NCBI RefSeq assembly: GCF_000092125.1
Contig: NC_014214.1
Coordinates: 1 to 64,000, forward strand
Length of the DNA: 64,000 bases
Reading direction: 5' to 3'
Source of the DNA: Allomeiothermus silvanus DSM 9946
GTDB taxonomy: Bacteria; Deinococcota; Deinococci; Deinococcales; Thermaceae
Shown: piece by piece, positions 29,339 through 36,860 of the stretch
Layout of the letters: each line of letters begins with the position of its first letter
Position numbering within the stretch: position 1 is the stretch's first letter
The notes under the pieces: model-generated
Seen by the model: only the letters and a program-made list of their open reading frames with translations
Told to the model about the DNA's origin: nothing
Database searches by the model: none
Translations under genes and position numbers: made by a program

Positions 29339-29755
29339 GTGTCTGTAATCCTGCAACACCAGATGGCATCGAGGATAGTTTTTGAGGACGGCTGGGAGGG
29401 AATCGTCCTGCTTTCCTCCTTGCGCAAGTACCGCGATCTGATGGAGGAAGCCGAGCGGGTCTTTTCTCGCAAACACCCCCCCGACTACCTGATCTGGAGG
29501 GTGTTCGAGCCGATCGTGCCGGATCCCCCACCGGCCTTACTGGAGGACCTGCGCACCCGGGGAGTGGCCGATCAGATCTACGAGGCGGATCGCTACTACC
29601 TCTCCGACTACGACCTGTACTGGCCGGCCAACGCGGCCATCTACGTAAACCCCTATGAGGGGGCCATCGTTCGGGGAACCCTCGAGGGCAGGCACTTCCA
29701 CAGCGATCCCCTGCGGATCCCCACCGAAACCCATGGCCGAAGGCAGTGTGCATGA
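29339..29755 (+). CDS. hypothetical protein, GTG start
   Basis: Protein of 138 residues: MSVILQHQMASRIVFEDGWE, a helix LRKYRDLMEEAERVFSRKH, then a Tyr-rich stretch (EADRYYLSDYDLYWPANAAI). No family recognised. GTG 29339 is used because GATAGGAGGT lies five bases upstream. Overlaps the DUF2227 gene by 23 bp. Confidence 0.65.
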   Translation: MSVILQHQMASRIVFEDGWEGIVLLSSLRKYRDLMEEAERVFSRKHPPDYLIWRVFEPIVPDPPPALLEDLRTRGVADQIYEADRYYLSDYDLYWPANAAIYVNPYEGAIVRGTLEGRHFHSDPLRIPTETHGRRQCA

Positions 29756-30184
29756 GCGCTTCAATCTCCTGCTGGGGGGAGGCCTCGTCCTGGCAGGAGT
29801 CACCCTGGGCCTCGACGGGCACGATCCGTTCTGGTGGGGCGCGGCGGGGGCTATCTGGCCGGCACCTTGCTGGTGACCCCCGACGTGGACCACTACCCGC
29901 GCTACCGCACCCGCCCGGTGCAAAGCTGGGGGCGGCTGGGGTTTATCTGGATCTTCTACGGCCTGCTGTTTCGCCACCGGGGCCTCTCGCACAACCGGAT
30001 CCTCGGCCCCTTGACCCGGATTGTCTACCTGAGCCCGCTGCTGCTGTCGCTGGGGCTGTTGCTCGAGCGCTCCGGGCTGATGCCCCCAGCGGGGGCGCTG
30101 TGGGGAGCCCTGGCCGGGTACTACCTCTCGCAGTGGCTGCACCTCTGGCTCGACGGCATCCCCTTGCGCATCGAGCGCCTCTGA
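29733..30184 (+). pseudogene. DUF2227-type putative metal-binding protein, frameshifted
   Basis: The first frame (ATG 29733) gives MAEGSVHERFNLLLGGGLVL up to FWWGAAGA. The continuation, GGYLAGTLLVTPDVDHYPRY, GFIWIFYGLLFRHRGLSHNR and LGPLTRIVYLSPLL, is in the -1 frame. Both halves match the single-chain DUF2227 pattern (N-terminal HER, then PDVDH, then HRGLSHN, which together look metal-binding). The break is at a run of five G near 29848; one added G would restore the frame. It may be a true mutation, a read error in a G-run, or a programmed shift. Multi-pass membrane character in the second half. Confidence 0.75.
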
Positions 30185-30187
30185 AAG

Positions 30188-30224
30188 GGAAAAGGGGGGG
30201 AACGGTTTCCCCCCCCTTTTGCTA
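30188..30224. terminator. bidirectional terminator
   Basis: AAAAGGGGGGGGAA, short loop, TTCCCCCCCCTTTT between convergent genes. Confidence 0.85.
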
Positions 30225-30236
30225 TGTGCCTCTACT

Positions 30237-31375
30237 CTACTCGGCGGCCTTGACCAGGGATACCCCGGAGAGCAGCCGCTCGATCAGGGCCTGATCCTTG
30301 AAGGGGACAAAGCCCCTCCAGTTCGGGCGGTTGGCCCAACCGCCCTCCCGGTAGGCCTCTACGAGCATCCGCCCGCCGAGGAGCATGATGTCCTCGGGGA
30401 AGCGGCGCAGGTACGCCCAGGCCGCCTCCCAGCGCTGCGGCGCGGGGTTCTGAATCACCGCCCCGGCCACTATGGCCACGCAGACGTGGAGGTGGTCCTG
30501 CCGCTTGGGCAGGGGGAAGTTTTTGGGGTCGGCCAGGATCTCTTCCGGGTCGGGGAGATCCTGCTCCTGACCCAAGTGAGGAACTCCCCGCCCACCAGTC
30601 CCAGGGCCCCCGTCAGGAGCAGGTGCAGGGCTCCCAGGTCCTCCGGCTTACGCCGCCCCGCGATCCACACCGCCAGAGCGGAGGCCGCGAAGCGCTCCCA
30701 GGTGCGGGGGTTGGGCCAGCCCAGCGAGGACTCCCCGGGCCGGGGCAGCGGGGCCAGCAGCTCGGGGCGTAGGCGCAGGAATCCTGCCACCAGGGCCTTG
30801 GCCTCGGACAGGGCGGATTTGATCTCCTCCGAAGTGGGGAGATCCCCGACCTCGGGGGTCTTCCACCCCGCCACCGGGGCCCCGGTGAACTCGTCCACCT
30901 CCGGGGCCGGCCACCGGATGTGGACGAACCGGGTCCGCAGGGCCAGGCTCCAGGCCTCCGGGCCGTCGCCCTCACCGAGTTCGGTGGGGTTGCTGGCGGC
31001 CAGGATGGCCACCCGCTCTGGGGGGAGGAACACATCCCCGAGCCACCGCTCGGCGATGACCCGCAACAGCGAGGGCCTTACGTCGGGGGGAGTTCCCCCG
31101 ATCTCGTCGAGGAAGAGGATGGCCCCGCCGGGGGCCGCCAGCAACCGATCCACCCATGGCAGGTGCTCGAGGACCAACTTGCCCTCCTTGACCAGCGGGA
31201 TGCCGCCGAAGTCGGTGCGGTCGCGGTTGGCGGCGATGATCACCTCCAGGTGGCGGCCCATCGCCCTGGCCAATGCCTCGATGGTAGCGGTCTTGCCTAC
31301 CCCGGGGATACCGATGAGGTGGATCGGCAATTGGGCCGCGAGGCCCATCTGTACGGCTCTAATCTCGTTCTTCAT
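30237..31375 (-). pseudogene. MoxR-type AAA+ ATPase, frameshifted near its C-terminus
   Basis: Residues 1-268 from ATG 31375 carry Walker A GIPGVGKTATIE, Walker B AILFLDEIGGTPPDVRPSLL and sensor 1 LAASNPTELG, as in MoxR-type AAA+ proteins. After GEFLTW (about 30572) the frame loses sense, while the -1 frame continues GQEQDLPDPEEILADPKNFP and runs to 30237 with coding character. One extra G in the TTGGG run would join them into a 380-residue protein. MoxR ATPases partner with VWA proteins; the VWA gene at 16.3-17.6 kb has the same leader and is the obvious partner. The start has GATAGGAGGT directly upstream. Confidence 0.8.
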
Positions 31376-31379
31376 CTTG

Positions 31380-31405
31380 ACCTCCTATCAAGGGACATTA
31401 TATAT
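31380..31405 (-). promoter_or_regulatory. GATAGGAGGT leader module (MoxR gene)
   Basis: Minus strand: TATATAAT within GGGA ... TCCC, then GATAGGAGGT, CAAG, ATG 31375. The IS605-type element ends only some ten bases upstream of the -10 box, so any -35 has been replaced. Confidence 0.8.
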
Positions 31406-31437
31406 CCCGTGCCGTGGAGTTGACGTTCTCCCCAGCC

Positions 31438-32604
31438 CTAAAGGGCGGGGATTCTTTCTCGCTTATCGCGAGCTACACAGGTGCGCTGATGCGGATGCCA
31501 CCGCACACCCGTGGGGGACGCCATCACCCCAACTACTGGGCCCAAGCCCAGATACTTGCGCCGGATATTGACCGCCCCGACGCCATCTCGGTGAAAACGG
31601 AACCCGCAGACCAAACAGGTATACTCACGCCCTCGGGGTTTGTGCCGACTCCCGCATCGTGGGCATTCCTGGGAGGTGTATGACTCATCCTGGAGAACCA
31701 CCCGCATCCCAAGCTGTTCGGCTTTGTAGGTGATCAACCAGCGAACCCTCCCTGTGACCATCTGGTGAATCCGCTGGTTGGCCGCAGGCCCGTAATCCAC
31801 CCGCTTCCGGAGATCCCGCACATCGCCAATCACCACTGTCTGCACGCCTCTCTCGTGGAGCGTGGAGACCAATGCGGTGGTCTGCTTGTGCAGGATGTCC
31901 CAGATCTGATTCTCAAGTTTTCGTAACTGTTTTTGCTTGCTTCGCCTAAGCTTGCGCCAGCGGCGGGACCCTTTCCGCATCCGCGATTGTTTCGCGGCAA
32001 GGTGGGCTTTGAGTTTGTTCTGATGCTGCCGTTTGGCCCGAAGTTCCCGCCCGTTGTAAATCGTCGTCCGCTCGCCGTCGTAAACCACGGCCAGATGGAC
32101 CTCGCCCAAGTCCGCGCCAGCTACACCTCCTTCCGCTACGGGTTCTGCCGCGGGCCGGGAGTACACAGCCCGCAATTCATAATCCGTGCCCGTCCAACCC
32201 AGTTCGACCAAAACAGGGGCTTCCCAGGGCCATGGCACGACCAGCGGAGTATTCCCGCGTCCGTTGGAGAGAATGAGCGTTCCTTCCCGGACCCGGATCG
32301 CGGACGATTTCCACTGGACCCGAAAGTAACGCCGCCGACGGTACGGCGGTTTGGCCTGCGGATCTGTTTTCCGGCGCTTGCGCCAGGATTTGAGGGCGGC
32401 GTAGAAACTTTGCACCACCGCGTCCGCGCTGTGGGCGTGAAGCTGGTTCGACGTGTGCCATCGCATCATCGACGACGGCTTTAACCAGATGCCTCGTTTG
32501 CGAACGGTACGCCAAAAATCTACGACCACAGCGGAATACAGTTCGCCTGCCGCCCTCGCCAAAGCATCGAGTTGCGGTGTGTTGGGCAAGCGCAGCCGCC
32601 GCAC
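31438..32604 (-). CDS. tnpB: TnpB with Asp in place of the catalytic Glu
   Basis: Protein of 388 residues from GTG 32604, which lies immediately after the tnpA stop. RuvC-I Asp in GVAGADLGEVHLAVV, zinc ribbon CPRCGS ... CLVCGF, and final Asp in FHRDGVGAVNI are present. The second acidic position reads VVIGDVRDL, where TnpB normally has Glu (as in LEDL of the other two copies). This may reduce activity or shift the active acid to a neighbour. The stop lies in the right-end hairpin, consistent with a guide RNA produced there. Confidence 0.88.
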   Translation of the reverse strand: MRRLRLPNTPQLDALARAAGELYSAVVVDFWRTVRKRGIWLKPSSMMRWHTSNQLHAHSADAVVQSFYAALKSWRKRRKTDPQAKPPYRRRRYFRVQWKSSAIRVREGTLILSNGRGNTPLVVPWPWEAPVLVELGWTGTDYELRAVYSRPAAEPVAEGGVAGADLGEVHLAVVYDGERTTIYNGRELRAKRQHQNKLKAHLAAKQSRMRKGSRRWRKLRRSKQKQLRKLENQIWDILHKQTTALVSTLHERGVQTVVIGDVRDLRKRVDYGPAANQRIHQMVTGRVRWLITYKAEQLGMRVVLQDESYTSQECPRCGSRHKPRGREYTCLVCGFRFHRDGVGAVNIRRKYLGLGPVVGVMASPTGVRWHPHQRTCVARDKRERIPAL

Positions 32605-32605
32605 C

Positions 32606-32998
32606 TCATACCGATTTCTGATTTTCGATGTACTGTTTGATGACGGCAAGCGGCGCACCCCCAACAGTGGAGACAAAGTAGGAGTTGGTCCACAACGACG
32701 GCAACCGGCTCCTGAGCCACGGAAATTCTTGGCGCAGGATTCTCGACGACCAACCTTTCATCTGTTTGACCAATCGGTGGATGCCGAACTGCGGATCCAC
32801 TTCCACAAGCAAATGTACGTGATCCGGCATGACCTCCATTTCGATGATTTCGGCACGGCGTTCATCCGCTATGGCTAGGAGAATTTCCTTGAGGCGTTCC
32901 TCTACACCGCCAACCAGAACCTTTCGGCGATACTTTGGGCACCAGACAACATGATATTTGCATGAATACACAACGTTTCGATTGGATTTGTATTCCAT
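32606..32998 (-). CDS. tnpA: IS200-type Y1 transposase TnpA
   Basis: Protein of about 130 residues. The HUH pair is in VMPDHVHLLVEV and the catalytic tyrosine in VIKQYIENQ; opening NVVYSCKYHVVWCPKYRR is typical. It cuts and joins single-stranded DNA at the hairpin ends. A TATAAT box ends about six bases before ATG 32998, so the mRNA is probably leaderless. An in-frame ATG six codons upstream is possible. Confidence 0.92.
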   Translation of the reverse strand: MEYKSNRNVVYSCKYHVVWCPKYRRKVLVGGVEERLKEILLAIADERRAEIIEMEVMPDHVHLLVEVDPQFGIHRLVKQMKGWSSRILRQEFPWLRSRLPSLWTNSYFVSTVGGAPLAVIKQYIENQKSV

Positions 32999-33098
32999 GA
33001 TAGTATTATACATCATGAAGGTATCTAACTGAAAACAGAGAATTTGGCCGCCTTATCCCTAGGGCTGAAGCCCGGGGCTTGCGGCGGCCGATTTTTGG

Positions 33099-33845
33099 TC
33101 AATTTTTGATCCGTTGATCCTCCCCCCGCACTTCCACCACGTAGCCCTGGGCCAGGCGGCTGAGGAGGGCCTCGGCGGCCTCGTCGTTGCTGCCGGAGAC
33201 CCGGCAGGCCGCCGTGCCGGGCTCGTAGTTGCTGGTCACGATGAGCGTCTTGCAGTGGGCGTTGGCGTGTTCGATCAGCGCGTAGAGGCTCTGGTAGGCA
33301 AAGTCCGAGGGTTTGATCTTGCCGAAGTCGTCCAGCACCAGCACCTCAGCCCATGTGTAGTCGGGCGGCTCGCCCCCGCCGCGGAAACTCCGGTATATCT
33401 CCTCCATGTAGGCCGCCTCCCCCACGAACAGCGCCCGGTAGCCCTGCCGGGCCAGGCGGTAGGCCGCCCCCACCGCGAGGTGGGTCTTCCCCCGTCCAGG
33501 GCGACCGTGCAGGTAGAGAAAATCCCCCATTCGCAGTTCGCGGCAGGCGTTCAGGGCTTCCTGGTTGGCCGGAGTGGGGAGGTACCCCTCGAGGCGGCAG
33601 GAGCGGTAGCGCGGAGGCAGCGCGGCCACGAAGCGCTCGCTCTCCACCCGCCCCCTCCAGAGGTCCTTCAGGCCCCGGTAGTACGCCGCCTCCTGGCTGA
33701 CGAGGCACTCGCAGTCGTGCGAGAGGTCCTCGGCGAAGCGGTAGGAACTCTTCAGCGCCGCCGCTCCGCACACCGGGCAGGGGGGCAGGGAGGGGTCGTG
33801 CTCGACCGGGGATGCCGGGCCCTCCCAGAAAGGGTCACTGCGCAT
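33099..33845 (-). CDS. DnaC/IstB-like helicase loader
   Basis: Protein of 248 residues. A cysteine cluster (CPVCG ... CECL) opens the chain. The AAA+ core shows Walker A LHGRPGRGKTHLAVGAAYRL (near 113), Walker B VLVLDDFGKIKPSDFAY and a sensor-type TLIVTSNYEP. Proteins of this type load the replicative helicase. It overlaps the initiator gene by 11 bp, and a dnaB lies at 50.1 kb, so the element seems to carry initiator, loader and helicase. An IS605 element has inserted shortly after its stop. Confidence 0.85.
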   Translation of the reverse strand: MRSDPFWEGPASPVEHDPSLPPCPVCGAAALKSSYRFAEDLSHDCECLVSQEAAYYRGLKDLWRGRVESERFVAALPPRYRSCRLEGYLPTPANQEALNACRELRMGDFLYLHGRPGRGKTHLAVGAAYRLARQGYRALFVGEAAYMEEIYRSFRGGGEPPDYTWAEVLVLDDFGKIKPSDFAYQSLYALIEHANAHCKTLIVTSNYEPGTAACRVSGSNDEAAEALLSRLAQGYVVEVRGEDQRIKN

Positions 33846-34902
33846 ACACCGTCTCCTTCCCGGGGATGCGCTTCACGATGCGGTACTCCGGGGCCAGCCG
33901 GTCGTAGGCCGAGGCGCTGGAGGCGCTGGAAGCGCGGGAACCCCCCTCCACGCAGGCCCGGTAATACCCCCAGGCCCCCGCCGAGCTGGCCGAGGTGATG
34001 GCCTTTTCCATGCACTGCTGCACCGCGTCCGCCCCCCGCAGCTTCACGTCCTCGGCCAGATGGGGCAGCCAGGCCACCCAGGCTACCGGCGACCGCTGGC
34101 CGGTCTTGTCCAGCAGACGGTAGCTGGCCTTGAGCACCTCGGGGTGGTTGCGGGCCAGGGCGAACCAGGCCGCGCGGGACTTCTCCTCGCGCACCGCCGC
34201 CCGGGCGAAGTTGCGCTGCCAATCGGAAAGCCCCAGCGAGGCCGCCAGCTCGGCCACCGCGTCGGGTTTGCCGGATGCGGATTTGGTCGGAGCTTCGGCT
34301 TTCGCAGCAGACTTCTTCTTAGAGAGAGAGTTGTTAACCAGTAATTCAGTTAACTCTTCTTTTAGTTGTCTGTTGAGGGCACTTAATAGTTCAGTAAGTA
34401 TCTCTTCTTTTAATCTCTTAAAGAAGGACGCCTCCTTTTCCGTTTCCGCCTTTTCCTTTAGCGGCTCTTTTTGCGTGGGAGAAACGTTTTGTGCCGCTTC
34501 CGATGATTCCGGGGGGGCCGCTTCCGGCTCTTCCGTAAGCGGGAAAGGGTCTTGCCGGATTTGTTCTTTGCAGGACGAGCATTCTGCCGCTTCGGGGTGT
34601 GCCGTAAGCGGATTCTCGGCAAGGGGAGCCGGTTCCGGGTTTTCGCCTTGCGCCTGACCCGCTTCCGGCTTTCCCGTAAGCGGGCGGTTCCGCACACGGT
34701 AGCTGTACTCCAGGAACCTACCGCTCTCATCGCGGCGCTCGAAACGCTCCAGGAAACCTAAAAGCAGCAACTCCCGCACGATGCGGTAGGCCCGGTCCCG
34801 GCCAGTGCCGGTGCGCAGCAGATTTTTCAGGGTGAAGGTGGGCTGGGTCTGTGCCCAGCAGAGAACTCCAACAGCTTCCCAGGTCAGCGAGGGGTGATAC
34901 AT
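33835..34902 (-). CDS. replication initiator with internal iterons (lambda O-like layout)
   Basis: Protein of 355 residues. The N-terminal 70 residues look like a winged helix (TLKNLLRTGTGRDRAYRIVR, then LLLLGFLERFERRDESGRF). The middle is a low-complexity, Glu/Pro-rich linker containing PLT--PEA three times. A helical Lys/Glu-rich segment is encoded by AT-rich DNA. The C-terminal 150 residues (WQRNFARAAVREEKSRAAWF, SPVAWVAWLPHLAEDVKL) resemble DnaD/replication-protein tails. The gene for a DnaC-like loader follows with overlap. The DNA for the linker holds three palindromic iterons. This fits an initiator that binds an origin within its own gene. ATG 34902 has GAAGGAG. Assignment by layout, not by close family match. 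Confidence 0.7.
   Translation of the reverse strand: MYHPSLTWEAVGVLCWAQTQPTFTLKNLLRTGTGRDRAYRIVRELLLLGFLERFERRDESGRFLEYSYRVRNRPLTGKPEAGQAQGENPEPAPLAENPLTAHPEAAECSSCKEQIRQDPFPLTEEPEAAPPESSEAAQNVSPTQKEPLKEKAETEKEASFFKRLKEEILTELLSALNRQLKEELTELLVNNSLSKKKSAAKAEAPTKSASGKPDAVAELAASLGLSDWQRNFARAAVREEKSRAAWFALARNHPEVLKASYRLLDKTGQRSPVAWVAWLPHLAEDVKLRGADAVQQCMEKAITSASSAGAWGYYRACVEGGSRASSASSASAYDRLAPEYRIVKRIPGKETVYAQ
34318..34432. other. AT-rich tract inside the initiator gene (possible unwinding element)
   Basis: About 115 bp containing TTGTTAACC, AATTCAGTTAACTC, TTAATAGTTCAG and TTTTAATCTCTTAAAG within otherwise GC-rich coding DNA. Lies on one side of the iterons, as a duplex-unwinding element would. 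Confidence 0.65.
34518..34543. repeat. iteron 1
   Basis: CCGCTTcCGG, six bases, CCGtAAGCGG: near-perfect 10-bp inverted repeat, 26 bp in total. Confidence 0.75.
34587..34612. repeat. iteron 2
   Basis: CCGCTTCGGG, six bases, CCGTAAGCGG-like arm; 69 bp from iteron 1 and the most diverged of the three. Confidence 0.7.
34659..34684. repeat. iteron 3
   Basis: CCGCTTcCGG, six bases, CCGtAAGCGG; 72 bp from iteron 2. Differs from iteron 1 by two bases only. Confidence 0.75.
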
Positions 34903-34940
34903 CAGGTGCGCTCCTTCAGAGAAATAGGGGGACGACCCTC

Positions 34941-35081
34941 TTGACTTTTACCCCTGGCAGGCGCTACCCTGATCTTGGTGATGGGGGTAGCGCCCGAGTA
35001 GGTGAAAGGCAACAGGTGACAGCCGAAAAACCTACGGATTCGCTTGAAAAGGTGCCCGCGCAATCGGGCGCTTTTTCTTTT
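34941..35081 (+). ncRNA. candidate small RNA upstream of the initiator gene
   Basis: Promoter TTGACT (34941-34946), 18-bp spacer, TACCCT (34965-34970). The transcript of about 100 nt would contain a GTAGGT ... ACCTAC stem and end in an intrinsic terminator (GTGCCCG, CGCAAT, CGGGCGC, TTTTTCTTTT at 35052-35081). A GCGCTACCC ... GGGTAGCGC inverted repeat (34961-34993) overlaps the -10 box and may be an operator. It is divergent from the initiator gene; a copy-control RNA is one possibility. Confidence 0.55.
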
Positions 35082-35375
35082 CTCCCTCCTTTCCGCCCTC
35101 AGGCTAAACGCATTCTAGCAGACGGATTGCGCTTTGCGCTTGCCGGCCCCTCGTAGGGGGAGTGGTACTTTCGAGTATACCTCACATAGACAGGATGGCA
35201 AGGGGGCTAGCTCCCATGCTTGCAGAACCGCCACACGGCGGGTTCTCATTTTCAGCACTCTTTGATATATAAATTCGCTATAGTATGGTGTGTGGCAGGT
35301 AGACCACCCCGGCTCGACCCGGATCGGCGTTCGCGCGAGCGCCCAGCGAACCGTTCAGGCACATGAGGAGAGGAT
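35082..35375 (+). promoter_or_regulatory. non-coding region and promoter of the primase-like gene
   Basis: No convincing gene. It has a TATACC at about 35174, a GGGGGCTAGCTCCC hairpin and a terminator-like AGAACCGCC/GGCGGGTTCT with CATTTT (35224-35252), perhaps a second small RNA. Then TATATAA and CTATAGTATGG (about 35265-35285) and an ~80-nt leader with a CGTTCGC ... GCGAACCG stem lead to ATG 35376 (SD GAGGAGAGG). Confidence 0.45.
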
Positions 35376-36860
35376 ATGCACGAGATCAACGACTCCTGGC
35401 TGGAGTTACCCCCCAAAATCGTCCGGGAAAACCGCTGGACGTTATGGAAACTCGGCAAGCAGTTGACTCAGAGAGGGCGACCTGCCATCGAGCTGATGCA
35501 GGGGGCTTTCCCCGAGCGCCCGGCCAGCGTGGACGACCCCTATAGCTGGACCTCGTTCCACCAGGCCTACGCGGCGCTGAAACAGGGCAACGGAAACCTT
35601 CGCGGCCTGGCCTACGTCAACAGCCGCTTCACCCCCATCGTCACCATCACCTTCTACAACGCCCTCGTTGGGGGCAAGGTGGCTCCCTGGGCGATGCGCT
35701 ATTTCGACATCCTCAACTGCTACGCTGAAGAGGGCATCGTCCCCGGTTCGCTGATGCTGCTCTACGAGGGGCGCATGGAAAAGCCGCTCACCTGGGGCAA
35801 CGTGAGCATCCGCTCCAACCCCTTCATCGCCTTCACCGGAAAGCACCTGCCGGGCTCGCCGCCCCGGGTGGGCACCTCGCCCACCCGGCTGGAGGGATTC
35901 ATGGCCGAGTCGCGGCGGGACTTCGAGCGACTGATCAAGCGCCGGGGCAACAACCCCAAGGCCCACATGATGGGCAAGAACCTCGAGCGCCTGCTGGGCA
36001 GCCTGAAGGGGGTCCGCAAGCTGGGGCCGGGCCACTGGGTGGCCCTTTCCCCGGTAGGCGGGGCCACCGAGCCCAACCTGACCATCCGCCTGGACGGCGA
36101 GCGGATTTTGCTCTTCGACCACAGCGGAACCCCCACCCAGGCGGTGATCGAGGCGCTGGGGCTGGGATACGCGGATCTCTACATCGACGAGATGCCCCCC
36201 GAGCTACACCTGGACACCAGCGAGACCCTGGTGCGCCCGCTGGAGGGGGAGCTATTGTCTCGAGTACAGCACAGCCAGCAAAAGTTGCGGGAACTGGGGC
36301 GGCTCCCCCAGGCTTTTGAAAACCGGGGATTCAGCTATCAGGACGCCCTGGAGGCGGGCTTGGGGGCGGCGAGCCCCGAGGAGGGGGTGGTGGTCTACAG
36401 CGACCTCGAGGGGCGGCTGTTGAGCGCCCAGCTGTTCCGCCCCGGCGGGCAGGTCTACAGCCTGACCCCCGGCTTCCCGGCCACGACCTGGCTGGGTCCG
36501 GGGCTGTCCCAGGCCCAGGGGGGGGTGCTGGTGGTGGAGGGAGCGCTGGACGCGGTGCTGCTCTGGTCGCTGGTACGCCAGGACGGCCTGGGGGTGATCG
36601 GACTGTCCGACGCCCGCTGCAACATCCCCACCCACCTTCCCAAGCGGTTGCCCCTGCAACCGGTCTATCTGCACGCCAGGACTCCCGAGGGCCGGGAAAG
36701 CAACCTCGAGCGCTGGGGTGCGCCGTTTCGCGCCGAGGGGTTCCCGGTGATCCCCCTGGAGGGGTTGATCGGGGAGGGAACCGACCTGACCGCTTTCGCC
36801 CAGGCCCACGGCGGCATGGCGCTGCTGGAGCGGCTGGTAGGAATGGGGGTCGGCGCGTGA
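35376..36860 (+). CDS. primase-like protein: degenerate AEP domain plus Toprim
   Basis: Protein of 494 residues. The N-terminal 160 residues follow the archaeo-eukaryotic primase pattern (NRWTLWKLGKQLTQRGRPAI, WTSFHQAYAALKQGNGNLRG, then SIRSNPFIAFTGKHLPGSP), but where active enzymes have an Asp-x-Asp pair the sequence reads YVNSRFTPIVTITFYN, so polymerase activity looks lost. The C-terminal half has a Toprim-like fold (GGVLVVEGALDAVLLWSL, then GLSDARC). Plasmid primases of this build prime replication. It starts the long plus-strand run into the pilus genes and overlaps the next gene by four bases. The assignment rests on pattern, not close similarity. Confidence 0.6.
   Translation: MHEINDSWLELPPKIVRENRWTLWKLGKQLTQRGRPAIELMQGAFPERPASVDDPYSWTSFHQAYAALKQGNGNLRGLAYVNSRFTPIVTITFYNALVGGKVAPWAMRYFDILNCYAEEGIVPGSLMLLYEGRMEKPLTWGNVSIRSNPFIAFTGKHLPGSPPRVGTSPTRLEGFMAESRRDFERLIKRRGNNPKAHMMGKNLERLLGSLKGVRKLGPGHWVALSPVGGATEPNLTIRLDGERILLFDHSGTPTQAVIEALGLGYADLYIDEMPPELHLDTSETLVRPLEGELLSRVQHSQQKLRELGRLPQAFENRGFSYQDALEAGLGAASPEEGVVVYSDLEGRLLSAQLFRPGGQVYSLTPGFPATTWLGPGLSQAQGGVLVVEGALDAVLLWSLVRQDGLGVIGLSDARCNIPTHLPKRLPLQPVYLHARTPEGRESNLERWGAPFRAEGFPVIPLEGLIGEGTDLTAFAQAHGGMALLERLVGMGVGA

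Larger units (their letters stand above)
31415..33085 (-). mobile_element. IS200/IS605 element with tnpA and tnpB
   Basis: tnpA and tnpB lie in tandem on the minus strand. Hairpins are found at both ends: right end 31430-31450 (CCCCAGCCC, TAAA, GGGCGGGG, overlapping the tnpB stop) and left end about 33057-33078 (CCCTAGGGCT, GA, AGCCCGGGG). This is the only complete member of the family in the window and could mobilise the two tnpB-only elements. Boundaries approximate. Confidence 0.85.
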
